Assembly (NCBI RefSeq): GCF_020686945.1
Contig: NZ_JAJEPR010000012.1
Location: forward strand, 1-64,000
Origin: Limivivens faecihominis
GTDB taxonomy: Bacteria > Bacillota > Clostridia > Lachnospirales > Lachnospiraceae
Length of the DNA stretch: 64,000 nucleotides
Direction: 5' to 3'
Shown: positions 33,666-43,173 of the stretch, piece by piece
Position numbering within the stretch: the first letter of the stretch is position 1
Layout of the letters: each line of letters opens with the position of its first letter
Notes under the pieces: generated by a model
What the model saw: only the letters and a program-made list of their open reading frames with translations
Databases searched by the model: none
What the model was told of the DNA's origin: nothing
Translations under genes and position numbers: made by a program

Positions 33666-35276
33666 ATGAGTCTCTATTCAGTGATGCTGGTGGATGACGA
33701 GGAGGAAGTCATCCAGATCATTATGAAAAAACTGGACTGGGCAAGTATGGGCTTCCAGATCGTGGGTTATGCCCACAACGGGGCCGAGGCCCTGGAGCTG
33801 GCGGAAGAGTGCCAGCCCGATGTGGTGATGACCGATATCAAAATGCCCTATATGGACGGACTGGAGCTGAGCCGGAGGCTGAAGGAGCGCTATCCTTCGA
33901 TCCGGATCATCATCTTTTCCGGATTTGACGAATTTGAATATGCAAAAGAGGCAATTCGCATTGAGGTGGAGGAGTACATCTTAAAACCCATTGACGCCGG
34001 AGAGCTTCAGGAGCTTTTTGGCAGGATCAAAAAATCCCTTGATAAGGAAATCGACGAGAAGCGGAACATTGACAAGCTCCAGGAATACTATATGGAAAGC
34101 CTGCCACTTCTCCAGGAGAACTTTTTTACCTCGCTTTTTGAGGGCCGGGTGCCTGCAGAGGAGATCGACAAATATCTGGTGAACTATCAGATCCATCTTT
34201 GTGGACCCCTCTATCTGGTGACGATTCTCCACTTAAGTTCCTCGGATGTGAAGGCCTACAGCAATCCGTTTCTGATGACGGTCTCGGTGAAAAAGCTGGC
34301 GGAAGAGCAGCTGGTGCCGAAATACGGTTCCAGGACGTTAATTTATCTCGGGGATATCATCGTGATTTCTCAGCTGGAGACGGCGGACCAGGTGGCTGGC
34401 TATACGGATATGATGGATGAGTTCTGCCGTCAGGCCAAACGTGTCTGCGGCATCCGGGTGACGGCTGGCGTGGGCCAGCTCTGTTCCTCGGTGGAGGAGC
34501 TGAAGCTTTCCTATCAGGGAGCCAGGAACGCCGTTTCTTACCGGGCTCTCTACGGAAACAACCGGGCCATCAACATCGCGGAGATCGAGCCAAAGGAAAA
34601 GTCCGAGGAGACCTGGGAGGAGGAAGCCCTTCACCGGATCATGAAGCAGATCCGCCTGGGGGACAAGAGTGCGCTGGAGGGCGAGGTCAAGGACTGCCTG
34701 AAGAAATTTACGGAGAATGGCAGCTCTCTGCAGAAGTATCGCCTCTTTGTTATGGAACTCATCGCGGAGATCATGCGCTTCGGAAACAAAAACCAGCTGG
34801 ATATGGAAGAGCTTTTCCGGAAGGAAAGCGATATATATCAGATGGTTTTCCAGCCGGAATCCTTCGAGGAGCTCTGCGAATGGCTCATCGGCGTGGGTGA
34901 GAAGGTTCAGGAGATGCTGAGCAGCGAGCGCCAGAACAATACGAAATCCTTTGTGACCAGGGCTGTCGAGTATGTCCGGGAAAATTATGCGGACCAGAGC
35001 ATTTCCATCGAGACAGTCTGCCGGACCCTGGGCGTCAGCGCCGCTTATTTTTCCACGGTCTTCAAAAAGGAGACGGGAAAGACCTTCATCGGCTATCTCA
35101 CGGATTACCGCATGGAGGCGGCGGAGGAACTGCTTCTGACGACGGACGACAAAACCTACATGATTGCGGAAAAAGTCGGCTACGGCGATCCCAACTATTT
35201 CAGCTATGCTTTCAAGAAAAAATACGGGGTGTCGCCGTCCAAGTATCGAGTGGAGAAAATGAAAGTCAGTGGATGA
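33666..35276 (+). CDS. YesN-family response regulator with AraC-type DNA-binding domain
   Basis: 536 residues. Receiver domain with acidic pair at 10-11, phospho-acceptor Asp57 in VVMTDIKMP and Lys in ILKPID; a middle helical region; and a C-terminal AraC double helix-turn-helix (SIETVCRTLGVSAAYFSTVFKKE, then YMIAEKVGYGDPNYFSYAFKKKYGVSPSKYR). The next gene encodes its kinase and overlaps by eight bases. The mgl promoter with 21-bp direct repeats lies about 4 kb upstream and is the probable target. Confidence 0.88.
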   Translation: MSLYSVMLVDDEEEVIQIIMKKLDWASMGFQIVGYAHNGAEALELAEECQPDVVMTDIKMPYMDGLELSRRLKERYPSIRIIIFSGFDEFEYAKEAIRIEVEEYILKPIDAGELQELFGRIKKSLDKEIDEKRNIDKLQEYYMESLPLLQENFFTSLFEGRVPAEEIDKYLVNYQIHLCGPLYLVTILHLSSSDVKAYSNPFLMTVSVKKLAEEQLVPKYGSRTLIYLGDIIVISQLETADQVAGYTDMMDEFCRQAKRVCGIRVTAGVGQLCSSVEELKLSYQGARNAVSYRALYGNNRAINIAEIEPKEKSEETWEEEALHRIMKQIRLGDKSALEGEVKDCLKKFTENGSSLQKYRLFVMELIAEIMRFGNKNQLDMEELFRKESDIYQMVFQPESFEELCEWLIGVGEKVQEMLSSERQNNTKSFVTRAVEYVRENYADQSISIETVCRTLGVSAAYFSTVFKKETGKTFIGYLTDYRMEAAEELLLTTDDKTYMIAEKVGYGDPNYFSYAFKKKYGVSPSKYRVEKMKVSG

Positions 35277-37119
35277 GACGAAGAAATTTTTGGAAAAGCT
35301 TGGAAAGCGCTTTGTGAAGCATGCGGACCCCAAGAGCATTCAGGTGACGATCTCCGTATCTTTTACGATCACGGCGGTCTGCATCATGTGTTTCCTGGGC
35401 GTTCTGCTCTATCAGCAGTTTGCAAGAAAGACGGAGCTGCTCTATGCGGAAAACACCGAGCAGCTTTTAAACCAGACGGCCATCAGCCTGGAGGATTACC
35501 TGAGGAGCATGCGCCGGATCTCCGATGCCATGTACTACAGTGTCATCAAGGACAAGGACCTGGCCACCGAGGGGCTGGATGAGGAGATGGATCTTCTCTA
35601 CGAGGCCAACAAGGACAATCTGGTGAGCATTGCCTGCTATGCGAGGGACGGCGGCCTCGTGGCGGCGGCTCCCATCGCTAACGTGAAAGCAGGAATTTCC
35701 GTCACGGACCAGGAGTGGTTTCAGGACGCAGTGGATCAGCTGGAAAACTTTCACTTTTCCACACCCCATGTGCAGAACCTTTTTGACGACCCCTCCTACC
35801 GTTATCACTGGGTCGTTTCCCTGAGTCGTACCGTGGAACTCACCAACAACGGCGGCACGATGCAGGGCGTCCTTCTGGTAGATATGAACTACAGCAGTAT
35901 CAAGCAGCTGCTGGAAAAGGTCAACCAGGACGTTTCCAAGGAGTATGTCTACCTCATGGACCGCAACGGGGAGATCATTTACCATCCTAAGCAGAACCTC
36001 ATCCGCACTGGTCTTCTGGGGGAAGACAACCAGGACGTTTCCGGCTATGAGGACGGTACCACCCGGGAACATTTCGAGAAGGAGAAGCGGATGGTGACTG
36101 TGAAAACGATCAGCTATACGGGCTGGAAGCTGGTGGGTGTGGTTCCGATGGAGACGTTTTCTATGGGCCTTGAGGAGACGCGGTATCTTGTGATCCTGCT
36201 GGTGGCCCTGGCCCTTCTGGCGACGATGATCCTGAATCAGCTGGTTTCCGCCCGGATCGCGAAGCCCTTAAAGAAACTCAACGATTCCGTGAAAGAGTGG
36301 GAGGCAGGCAATCTGGAACCCGATATCTATGTGGGCGGTTCCCTGGAGGTGGCCCATCTGGGTAAGACCCTTCAGTCCACCGTAGCCCAGATCCGGCAGC
36401 TTATGAAGGATATTGTTACGGAGCAGGAGGAAAAGCGGAAGAGCGAACTGGATGCCCTCCAGTCCCAGATCAATCCACATTTCCTCTATAATACGCTGGA
36501 TTCCATCGTCTGGATGATCACCGGGGAACGCTATAAGGAAGCAGTTTTCATGATCACCCAGCTGGGCAGCCTTTTCCGGGTGAGCCTAAGCCGCGGAAAG
36601 ACGATCATAAGCATTGAGGATGAGATCCGTCACGCCCAGAACTACATGAGCATCCAGAAGATCCGCTATAAAAACGCCTTTCAGGTGGAATTTCAGGTGG
36701 AGCCCGAGGTGCAGCAGTGCTGTACGGTGAAGCTGGTGCTTCAGCCCCTCCTGGAAAATGCCATCTATTACGGCATGGAATACATGGACGGAGAGGGCGA
36801 GATCCTCGTAAAAGGCTATGAAAAAGACAGAGATATCTACCTGGAAGTCCAGGACAACGGTCTTGGCATGCCCGAGGAAGAGGCGGCGAAGCTTCTGACG
36901 GAAAGTTCACGGGAACGAAAGAGAGGTTCCGGCGTGGGCCTCATCAACGTGGACAGCCGGATCCGTCTGCGTTTCGGCAAGGAGTACGGGCTTCTGATCG
37001 AGAGCCATCCCGACGAGGGCATGAAGGTGACGATCCACATCCCGGCCATCCCCTACACGGAAGAAAATCAGCAGCTTCTGGAAGAGGGAAAATACAAAGC
37101 GAAGGAGGAGAAGTCATGA
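35269..37119 (+). CDS. YesM-family sensor histidine kinase
   Basis: 616 residues starting at GTG 35269, within the regulator's last codons. Transmembrane helix at about 27-50, a double-Cache-like extracellular region (SVTDQEWFQDAV and HFSTPHVQNLFDDPSYRYHWVVSLSR are typical), second helix near 303-325, HAMP, phospho-acceptor His404 in QINPHFLYNTLD, N-box ENAIYYG and GLGM/GSGVGLINV ATP-binding loops. It overlaps the following tethered binding-protein gene (ATGA). It probably senses extracellular sugar through, or together with, that protein. Confidence 0.88.
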   Translation: MDETKKFLEKLGKRFVKHADPKSIQVTISVSFTITAVCIMCFLGVLLYQQFARKTELLYAENTEQLLNQTAISLEDYLRSMRRISDAMYYSVIKDKDLATEGLDEEMDLLYEANKDNLVSIACYARDGGLVAAAPIANVKAGISVTDQEWFQDAVDQLENFHFSTPHVQNLFDDPSYRYHWVVSLSRTVELTNNGGTMQGVLLVDMNYSSIKQLLEKVNQDVSKEYVYLMDRNGEIIYHPKQNLIRTGLLGEDNQDVSGYEDGTTREHFEKEKRMVTVKTISYTGWKLVGVVPMETFSMGLEETRYLVILLVALALLATMILNQLVSARIAKPLKKLNDSVKEWEAGNLEPDIYVGGSLEVAHLGKTLQSTVAQIRQLMKDIVTEQEEKRKSELDALQSQINPHFLYNTLDSIVWMITGERYKEAVFMITQLGSLFRVSLSRGKTIISIEDEIRHAQNYMSIQKIRYKNAFQVEFQVEPEVQQCCTVKLVLQPLLENAIYYGMEYMDGEGEILVKGYEKDRDIYLEVQDNGLGMPEEEAAKLLTESSRERKRGSGVGLINVDSRIRLRFGKEYGLLIESHPDEGMKVTIHIPAIPYTEENQQLLEEGKYKAKEEKS

Positions 37120-38087
37120 ATAAAAACCGTTTTTATGTCGGACTTCTGGTGACTGCCATTCTGGCGGTGCTCGTCTACGCCTCCTACGGAATGGTCAACG
37201 CGGGAAAAAAGGAAACCTACCATTCGGTGGCTGTCATCGTGGACGACAGTAGCAGCGACCGCTGGACGGCTTTCAAGGAAGGGCTGGAGCAGGGGGCGGA
37301 CGAGGAAAATTTCCATATCAACGTGGTGTCCACCAGCTCCTTTGTGAACCTTCATGAGGAATGCTCCATCATTTCCAGAGAGCTCGAAAACGGGGCGGAC
37401 GGTGTCATCGTTCAGCTCTGCGGGGACGATGCGGACGGTCTTTTTTCCGGGATTGTCTCCGGGGTTCCCACGGTACTCGCTGAGAATGAGGGAGAATCTG
37501 AATCGCTTTTTACCACAGTCATGGCAGATCCCTATGAGATCGGCAGAACCATCGGTGAAAATCTTCTGGCGGGAGCGGGAGATTCTCTTTCCGGTTTCAC
37601 GGTGGGCATTCTTTCGGGAAACCAGAAGATGAAGTCCCAGCGTCTTCGACTGGAAGGCTTTCAGAAGGCAGTGGAACGCTCAGGGGCAGAGATCCTCTGG
37701 ACCCTCTCCGATGAGGAAGTTGGAGACCAGAGCGCCCTGGAACGCTACTGGAAGGAAAAACCTGCCTCCGTGCTGGTGGCGCTTGACAACGATGAGACGG
37801 AGCTGGCCGGAGACTTTATCCTGGGGCTTTCCGGGGAAAAACCGAAGCTTTACGGGGAAGGCTGTTCCGAGAAGACCGTCTATTACCTGGACAAGGGCGT
37901 GATCGCCTCCCTGGTGGTTCCCAATGAATTTTTCATGGGTTATCAGTGTGTGAAGGAGCTGGCGGAAAAGATCAATTATCACCAGGATAACGGGGTAACG
38001 GAAGATACCGTGGATTTTCTCTCCGTGACCCGTGAAAATCTCTATGACCGGGATACGGAGAATATCCTGTTTCCGAATATCAGCTGA
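37116..38087 (+). CDS. Membrane-anchored periplasmic-binding-like sugar sensor
   Basis: 323 residues. One N-terminal hydrophobic anchor (about 7-28: VGLLVTAILAVLVYASYGM) without lipobox or clear cleavage site, followed by a type I (LacI/RbsB-like) binding fold: HSVAVIVDDSSSDRWTAFKEGLEQGA, ENGADGVIVQ, SGFTVGILSGNQKMKSQRLRLEGFQKAV and VTEDTVDFLSVTRENLYD at the end. The four-base overlap with the kinase gene implies a joint role: ligand-bound protein may contact the kinase's outer domain, as described for some Clostridia/Bacilli sugar systems. Ligand unknown, probably a hexose. Confidence 0.75.
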   Translation: MNKNRFYVGLLVTAILAVLVYASYGMVNAGKKETYHSVAVIVDDSSSDRWTAFKEGLEQGADEENFHINVVSTSSFVNLHEECSIISRELENGADGVIVQLCGDDADGLFSGIVSGVPTVLAENEGESESLFTTVMADPYEIGRTIGENLLAGAGDSLSGFTVGILSGNQKMKSQRLRLEGFQKAVERSGAEILWTLSDEEVGDQSALERYWKEKPASVLVALDNDETELAGDFILGLSGEKPKLYGEGCSEKTVYYLDKGVIASLVVPNEFFMGYQCVKELAEKINYHQDNGVTEDTVDFLSVTRENLYDRDTENILFPNIS

Positions 38088-38097
38088 GGAGAAAAAA

Positions 38098-39198
38098 ATG
38101 AAAAAACGAATGTTAGCGGTGCTTCTGGCGAGTGTGACGGCCTGCTCCTTAGGAGGCTGCGCCGGGAAGAAAAAGGATACGGTGCAGACCGTGAAGATCG
38201 GGCTGACCCTTTACGATCAGTATGATACTTTCATCTCAGAGCTCGTGAGCTGGTTCAACGCCAGCGCCTCGGCTCTGGAGGAGGAGACGGGAACGGCCAT
38301 CAATGTGGAGGTGGTGGATGCGGCGGGAAGCCAGACCACCCAGAATGAGCAGGTGAAATCCCTGATTGAGAAGGGCTGCGATGTAATCTGTGTGAACCTG
38401 GTGGACCGCACGGAGCCGACCACGATCACCGATATGGCGGAGAAAAACGATGTGCCCATCATCTTTTTCAACCGGGAGCTGGTGGCGGAGGATCTTGAGC
38501 GCTGGGAAAAGCTCTACTATGTGGGCGCCGATGCCTTCGGTTCCGGCATCATTGAGGGGGAGCTGGCGGCGGAGACCTTTCAGAGCGATCCGAAATATGA
38601 CAAGAACGGCGACGGCATCTGTCAGTATGTGGTGTTGGAAGGGGAGGCCGGCCATCAGGACGCGATTGTGCGTACAGAATATTCCGTCAACACCCTGGTG
38701 GAAAAGGGCGTGAAGGCCGAAAAACTGGGCTACGCGATCGCCAACTGGAAGCGGGCTCAGGCCCAAACAAAAATGACCACCCTCCTGGAAGAGTACGGGG
38801 AGCGCATCGAACTCATTCTGGCCAACAATGACGATATGGCGCTGGGGGCCATCGATGCCCTGAAAGTTTCGGAACTGCCAAAAGACGAGTGGCCCATCAT
38901 CGTAGGGATCGACGGAACCGACGTGGGCCTCGGAGCCATCAAAAACGGCGAGATGGCAGGAACGGCCTATAACGACAAGGAGGGGCAGGCGGAAGCCATG
39001 CTGAAGCTGGCCTTCGTTCTCTCAGAAAAAGACCCCGACAGCGGCCTCACTCTGGAGGACATTCCGCTTCAGGATGAAAAATACGTCCGCATGCCTTATT
39101 ATCGGGTCACGCTTGATAATGTGGAAGAATATGTGGAGTGGTCCAAAAAGAAGCCCGACGGCGTCGGTACAACAGAAAATACAGAAATCACAGAATAA
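38098..39198 (+). CDS. MglB-like galactose/glucose-binding lipoprotein (second copy)
   Basis: 366 residues from the ATG at 38098 (GAGGAG before it). The signal peptide ends in lipobox SLGGC with Cys21, so unlike the product of the mglB gene at 29460 it should be lipid-anchored. The mature fold keeps MglB features: DQYDTFISELV, DKNGDGICQYVVLEGE, TEYSVNTLVEKG, NNDDMALGAIDAL and IDGTDVGLGAI. It may feed the same MglA/MglC or serve in sensing with the preceding tethered protein and the kinase. Together the window has two Mgl-type binding proteins for one ATPase/permease set. Confidence 0.85.
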   Translation: MKKRMLAVLLASVTACSLGGCAGKKKDTVQTVKIGLTLYDQYDTFISELVSWFNASASALEEETGTAINVEVVDAAGSQTTQNEQVKSLIEKGCDVICVNLVDRTEPTTITDMAEKNDVPIIFFNRELVAEDLERWEKLYYVGADAFGSGIIEGELAAETFQSDPKYDKNGDGICQYVVLEGEAGHQDAIVRTEYSVNTLVEKGVKAEKLGYAIANWKRAQAQTKMTTLLEEYGERIELILANNDDMALGAIDALKVSELPKDEWPIIVGIDGTDVGLGAIKNGEMAGTAYNDKEGQAEAMLKLAFVLSEKDPDSGLTLEDIPLQDEKYVRMPYYRVTLDNVEEYVEWSKKKPDGVGTTENTEITE

Positions 39199-39203
39199 AA
39201 AAG

Positions 39204-39226
39204 CACCCGGTCATAATGACCGGGTG
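39204..39226. terminator. Terminator between convergent genes
   Basis: CACCCGGTCA TAA TGACCGGGTG is a perfect 10-bp stem with a three-base loop located between the binding-protein stop and trpS on the opposite strand. A run on the left suits termination of trpS. Confidence 0.8.
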
Positions 39227-39246
39227 TAATTGTTTCATCTGAAAGA

Positions 39247-40290
39247 TCAGCCAAAGTAATCGATCTGCATGGCTTTTTTCACAGCCGTCATGGTCTCGGC
39301 GGCTCTCTTTTCGGCAACGGCGCTTCCGGCTTTCAGGATATCGTAGACATCCGGAATCCTTGCTTCCCACTCTTTTCTGCGCTCGCGGATCGGAGTCAGT
39401 TCTGCCTGCATGACGTTGTTAAGGAATTTCTTTACCTTCACATCGCCCAGGCCGCCGCGGCGGTAGTGGTCTTCCAGCTCTTCCAGGTTCTTGTAATCCG
39501 GCAGGAACTCCTCGAAGTGCTCCGGACGGGAGAAGGCTTCCAGATAAATGAATACCGGGTTGCCGTCCACTTTTCCGGGATCCTCGACGCGAAGATGGTT
39601 CGGGTCGGTGAACATGGACATGATTTTCTTTTTCACCACATCGGCTTCATCGGAGAGGTAGATGCAGTTTCCCAGGGATTTGCTCATCTTTGCCTTACCG
39701 TCGATACCAGGGAGACGCAGGCACGCCTTGTTGGAGGGAAGGACGATCTGGGGATCGGTCAGGGTCTCGCCGTATACGGTGTTGAACTTGTGAACGATCT
39801 CTTTACACTGCTCCAGCATGGGCATCTGGTCCTCGCCTACGGGTACATGGGTAGCGCCGAAAGCGGTGATATCAGCAGCCTGGCTGATGGGGTAGCAGAA
39901 GAAGCCGACGGGAATGCTGGCTTCGAAATTACGCTGTACGATCTCCGCCTTTACCGTGGGGTTTCTCTGTACGCGTGAAACGGTCACGAGGTTCATGTAA
40001 TAGAAGGTGAGCTCGGTAAGCTCGGGAACCATGGACTGGATAAAGATCGTGGATTTATCGGGATCAATACCGCAGGCCAGGTAATCGAGAGCCACCTGGA
40101 TAATATTCTGGCGGACTTTCTCGGGGTGCTCCGCATTGTCGGTGAGCGCCTGGGCATCTGCGATCATAATGTAGATCTCATCGTACTGGCCGGAGTTCTG
40201 AAGCTTCACACGCTCGGAAAGAGAGCCCACATAATGGCCCACATGAAGGCGTCCGGTGGGGCGGTCTCCGGTTAAGATTACTTTTTTCAT
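39247..40290 (-). CDS. trpS: Tryptophanyl-tRNA synthetase
   Basis: 347 residues, a class I aminoacyl-tRNA synthetase of the TrpRS type. It has the HIGH-equivalent GRLHVGHYVGS (residues 13-23) and KMSKS (201-205), plus MIADAQALTDN and IQSMVPELTEL as in other TrpRS proteins. It charges tRNA-Trp in the cytoplasm. The gene has its own promoter with a short leader and no T-box, unlike many Firmicute synthetase genes. Confidence 0.96.
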   Translation of the reverse strand: MKKVILTGDRPTGRLHVGHYVGSLSERVKLQNSGQYDEIYIMIADAQALTDNAEHPEKVRQNIIQVALDYLACGIDPDKSTIFIQSMVPELTELTFYYMNLVTVSRVQRNPTVKAEIVQRNFEASIPVGFFCYPISQAADITAFGATHVPVGEDQMPMLEQCKEIVHKFNTVYGETLTDPQIVLPSNKACLRLPGIDGKAKMSKSLGNCIYLSDEADVVKKKIMSMFTDPNHLRVEDPGKVDGNPVFIYLEAFSRPEHFEEFLPDYKNLEELEDHYRRGGLGDVKVKKFLNNVMQAELTPIRERRKEWEARIPDVYDILKAGSAVAEKRAAETMTAVKKAMQIDYFG

Positions 40291-40347
40291 AAAGCTGTTC
40301 CTCTCTTCTTGTCAAAGTGCCGGAAAAGTTCCGGATGTTCTGGGAAA

Positions 40348-40376
40348 ATTATATCTCAAATCAGATGGTCAGTCAA
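40348..40376 (-). promoter_or_regulatory. trpS promoter
   Basis: On the minus strand TTGACT (40376-40371), a 17-base spacer and TATAAT (40353-40348), about 60 bases before the trpS start. The leader is too short to hold a T-box. Confidence 0.82.
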
Positions 40377-40385
40377 CCTGCCTGT

Positions 40386-40423
40386 AAAAAAAGGAGGGCC
40401 GAAGGTCTGCTGGAACCTTCGGC
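40386..40423 (-). terminator. Terminator of the Big_2 protein gene
   Basis: On the minus strand GCCGAAGGT pairs with ACCTTCGGC (40423-40398) and is followed by CCTCCTTTTTTT. It lies about 120 bases after the stop codon at 40542; the intervening stretch shows nothing else. Confidence 0.75.
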
Positions 40424-40541
40424 TCGAAATATGAAAAAGAGAATCTATATGGAAAAGCTTTTGTTTGCTTTTCTTGATTCTTATTCTATCGTCTCCCTGT
40501 GTCCGCTTTGTGGCGAAAATTTGAAAATTCTGTGAAAAACT

Positions 40542-41600
40542 TTACTTCCATGAAGTGAAGCCCAGATACTTCAGGCTCAGGCCGAGACGCTTGTGGAGAA
40601 GCAGATTCCAGCCTGTAAAACCGGTTCTTGTGGCATCCTGGGCGATGGAAACGGCATCTGCCCTGTCGATGTTGGCCCTCTCGGTCACGGTGAAAGAGAT
40701 GGTTCCGTTCCGGGTGACGGAGGAGGCGAGGAAGCTTGCGCGGGCCTGGACGGCGATGGGAGTCGTGCTGCTTTCCTCGTAGATCATGTTAAATTCCGCC
40801 GAAATCCGGCTGCTTTTCGGCGTGTTGACATACATATCCAGGGTCGCCAGGGCGCCGTCATCGGAGAAAACCGTGATGAAACGGAGCTGTTTTTTCGAAC
40901 GGTCATAGACGATGGAGTAAATGTTCTGTTCTTTGCTGTCTTTCAGCTGGATATAGGGATCGCCGTCGGCGTTTGTGGCGCCGTTGGTTTTGATGTAGTT
41001 TACGACCTTCTGGTAATTTATCTTGACAACAGTCTGGGAAGGCGTGTAGGAGGCCTTTTTGACCGTGATGGTGCAGGTATAGGTGACACCGCCGGAAACG
41101 GCCGAGATTTTTGCGGTACCGGCTTTTCTGGCAGCGACATAGCCGCTGGAGGAAACGGAAGCGACACTGGAATTGCTGCTTTTCCAGACGATGCTCTGTT
41201 TGGTGTTTTTCAGTGTCAGCTGGCTGTAGGTTCCGGTCTCCAGAGTCAGCGTGGAGGCGGATAGTTTCGGGGCTTCCACAACGACCGCACATTTATAGGT
41301 TTTTCCCTTGTAACAGGCCTTGATGAAGGCGCTTCCTGCTTTGATGCCTTTTACTACGCCTTTGGAGGTGACGGTGGCCACCGCCTTATTGGAGGAGGTC
41401 CACCTGACGGTGCCGGAGGCGTTCTTTAGCCGCAGGATCCGCGTTTTGCCTCTGGTCAGGCGGAAAGCGGAACGGGAGAGGGCCGGGGTGGCGGCTTCTG
41501 CGGTAAGGCTCACCGCTTCTTTCAAAGGAAGGGCCGGGTTTTCTAGAAGGAGAGCGGAGAAAAGGGCGGTGAAAATCAGTTTTTTCCATGTTTTTTTCAT
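40542..41600 (-). CDS. Secreted protein with two bacterial Ig-like (Big_2) domains
   Basis: 352 residues. A signal peptide ends near LTAEAATPA. Two Big_2 repeats follow (about residues 40-110 and 111-190), each with the pattern VRWTSSNKAVATVTSKGVV or IVWKSSNSSVASVSSSGYV, then GxAxI. The C-terminal ~150 residues form a domain I do not recognise (INYQKVVNYIKTNGATNADG, SKEQNIYSIVYDRSKKQLRF). There is no LPXTG motif or transmembrane tail, so it is probably released or loosely wall-associated. Function unknown; adhesion or polymer binding is typical for Big_2 proteins. AAGGAGG ribosome site. Confidence 0.82.
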   Translation of the reverse strand: MKKTWKKLIFTALFSALLLENPALPLKEAVSLTAEAATPALSRSAFRLTRGKTRILRLKNASGTVRWTSSNKAVATVTSKGVVKGIKAGSAFIKACYKGKTYKCAVVVEAPKLSASTLTLETGTYSQLTLKNTKQSIVWKSSNSSVASVSSSGYVAARKAGTAKISAVSGGVTYTCTITVKKASYTPSQTVVKINYQKVVNYIKTNGATNADGDPYIQLKDSKEQNIYSIVYDRSKKQLRFITVFSDDGALATLDMYVNTPKSSRISAEFNMIYEESSTTPIAVQARASFLASSVTRNGTISFTVTERANIDRADAVSIAQDATRTGFTGWNLLLHKRLGLSLKYLGFTSWK

Positions 41601-41616
41601 AAAGGTGACCTCCTTT

Positions 41617-43173
41617 TTAGAAAATCTTCGTGGTCCAGCGGCTCATATCCCAGACTTCGTTTACCACGTCCTGATAAAATTCCGGCTCGTGGCAGATCAG
41701 CAGGATGCTGCCCTTGTATTCCTTGAGGGCGCTCTTGAGGGCATCCTTGGCATCCACGTCGAGGTGGTTGGTGGGCTCGTCCAGGAGCAGTACGTTGGTG
41801 TCCCGGTTGATGAGTTTGCAGAGACGGACTTTGGCCTGCTCGCCTCCGCTTAAGACGCGAACCTGGCTTTCGATATGTTTCGTGGTGAGACCGCATTTTG
41901 CCAGGGCGGAGCGGATCTCATACTGGGTGTAGGAGGGGAAATCCTGCCAGAGTTCTTCAATACAGGTCGTGCGGTTGTCGCCCCTGACCTCCTGCTCGAA
42001 ATAGCCGATCTGGAGATTTTCGCCCAGTTCGCAGCTGCCGGAGAGGGAAGGAATCAGGCCCAGAATACTCTTTAAGAGAGTGGTTTTTCCGATACCGTTG
42101 GTTCCGGTGATGGCGATCTTCTGGCCGCGCTCCATGGAAAGGTTTAACGGTTTGGAGAGAGGCTCGTCATAACCGGTGACAAGATCGTGGGTTTCGAAAA
42201 GCATCCTGCCTGGCGTACGGCCGTAGCGGAAATGAAACTCGGGCTTTGGCTTCTCAGCGGCCAGCTCGATGACGTCCATTTTGTCAAGCTTTTTCTGGCG
42301 GGACATGGCCATGTTTCGGGTGGAGACCCGGGCCTTATTGCGGGCCACGAAATCCTTGAGCTCGCTGATTTCCTGTTGCTGACGGCGGTAGGCAGCCTCC
42401 AGCTGGGATTTTTTTACGGCGTAGACCTCCTGGAAGTGGTCGTAATCGCCGACATAGCGGTTCAGCTCCTGATTTTCCATGTGATAGATGATGTTGACCA
42501 CTTCATTTAAGAAAGGAATATCGTGGGAAATCAGGATAAAAGCGTTTTCGTAGTCCAGAAGATAGCGTTTCAGCCAGGCGATGTGCTCCTCGTCGAGGTA
42601 GTTGGTGGGCTCATCGAGCAGGAGTATATCCGGTTTTTCCAGCAGAAGCTTGGCGAGCAGGACTTTGGTACGCTGGCCGCCGCTTAAATCGGTCACATCC
42701 CGGTCAAGACCAAGATCCAGAAGGCCTAAGGCCCGGGCCACTTCCTCCACTTTCGCGTCGATGGTGTAGAAATCGTGGAGCGTCAGCTCATCCTGGATCG
42801 TTCCCAGTTCTTCCATAAGGACTTCCATCTCGTTCTCGTCGGCCTCGCCCAGGTGGTCGCAGATCTCATTCATCCGCTCTTCCTTTTTTAAAAGGGGATC
42901 GAAGGCGGATTTGAGGACATCCTGAATGGTCATGCCTTTTTCCAGGACCGCATGCTGGTCGAGATAGCCGGCGCGGACGTTTTTTGCCCACTCGACTTTT
43001 CCCTCGTCGGGCATGAGCTTGCCGGTGACAATGTTCATAAAGGTAGACTTTCCTTCGCCGTTAGCGCCCACAAGGCCGATGTGCTCGCCTTTCAGGAGGC
43101 GGAAGGATACGTCATTAAAAATGGCCCGGTCGCCGAAGCCATGGGTCAGATGTTCCACATTTAAAATACTCAT
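41617..43173 (-). CDS. ABC-F family ATPase (ribosome-associated type)
   Basis: 518 residues with two ATPase domains and no membrane segment. Domain 1: Walker A GANGEGKST, signature LSGGQRTKV, Walker B LLLDEPTNYLD. Domain 2: GTNGIGKTT, LSGGEQAKV, LLLDEPTNHLD. Between them is a charged coiled linker (about residues 225-300) that reaches the ribosomal tRNA sites in this family. ABC-F proteins relieve stalled ribosomes or protect against ribosome antibiotics; nothing here marks it as a resistance determinant. It has its own ribosome site (AAAAAGGAG) and lies just before the Big_2 gene on the same strand. Confidence 0.9.
   Translation of the reverse strand: MSILNVEHLTHGFGDRAIFNDVSFRLLKGEHIGLVGANGEGKSTFMNIVTGKLMPDEGKVEWAKNVRAGYLDQHAVLEKGMTIQDVLKSAFDPLLKKEERMNEICDHLGEADENEMEVLMEELGTIQDELTLHDFYTIDAKVEEVARALGLLDLGLDRDVTDLSGGQRTKVLLAKLLLEKPDILLLDEPTNYLDEEHIAWLKRYLLDYENAFILISHDIPFLNEVVNIIYHMENQELNRYVGDYDHFQEVYAVKKSQLEAAYRRQQQEISELKDFVARNKARVSTRNMAMSRQKKLDKMDVIELAAEKPKPEFHFRYGRTPGRMLFETHDLVTGYDEPLSKPLNLSMERGQKIAITGTNGIGKTTLLKSILGLIPSLSGSCELGENLQIGYFEQEVRGDNRTTCIEELWQDFPSYTQYEIRSALAKCGLTTKHIESQVRVLSGGEQAKVRLCKLINRDTNVLLLDEPTNHLDVDAKDALKSALKEYKGSILLICHEPEFYQDVVNEVWDMSRWTTKIF

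Noticed and set aside
40291..40541. A T-box riboswitch in front of trpS
   Set aside because: The promoter lies only about 60 bases from the start codon; the hairpin further upstream belongs to the preceding gene as a terminator.
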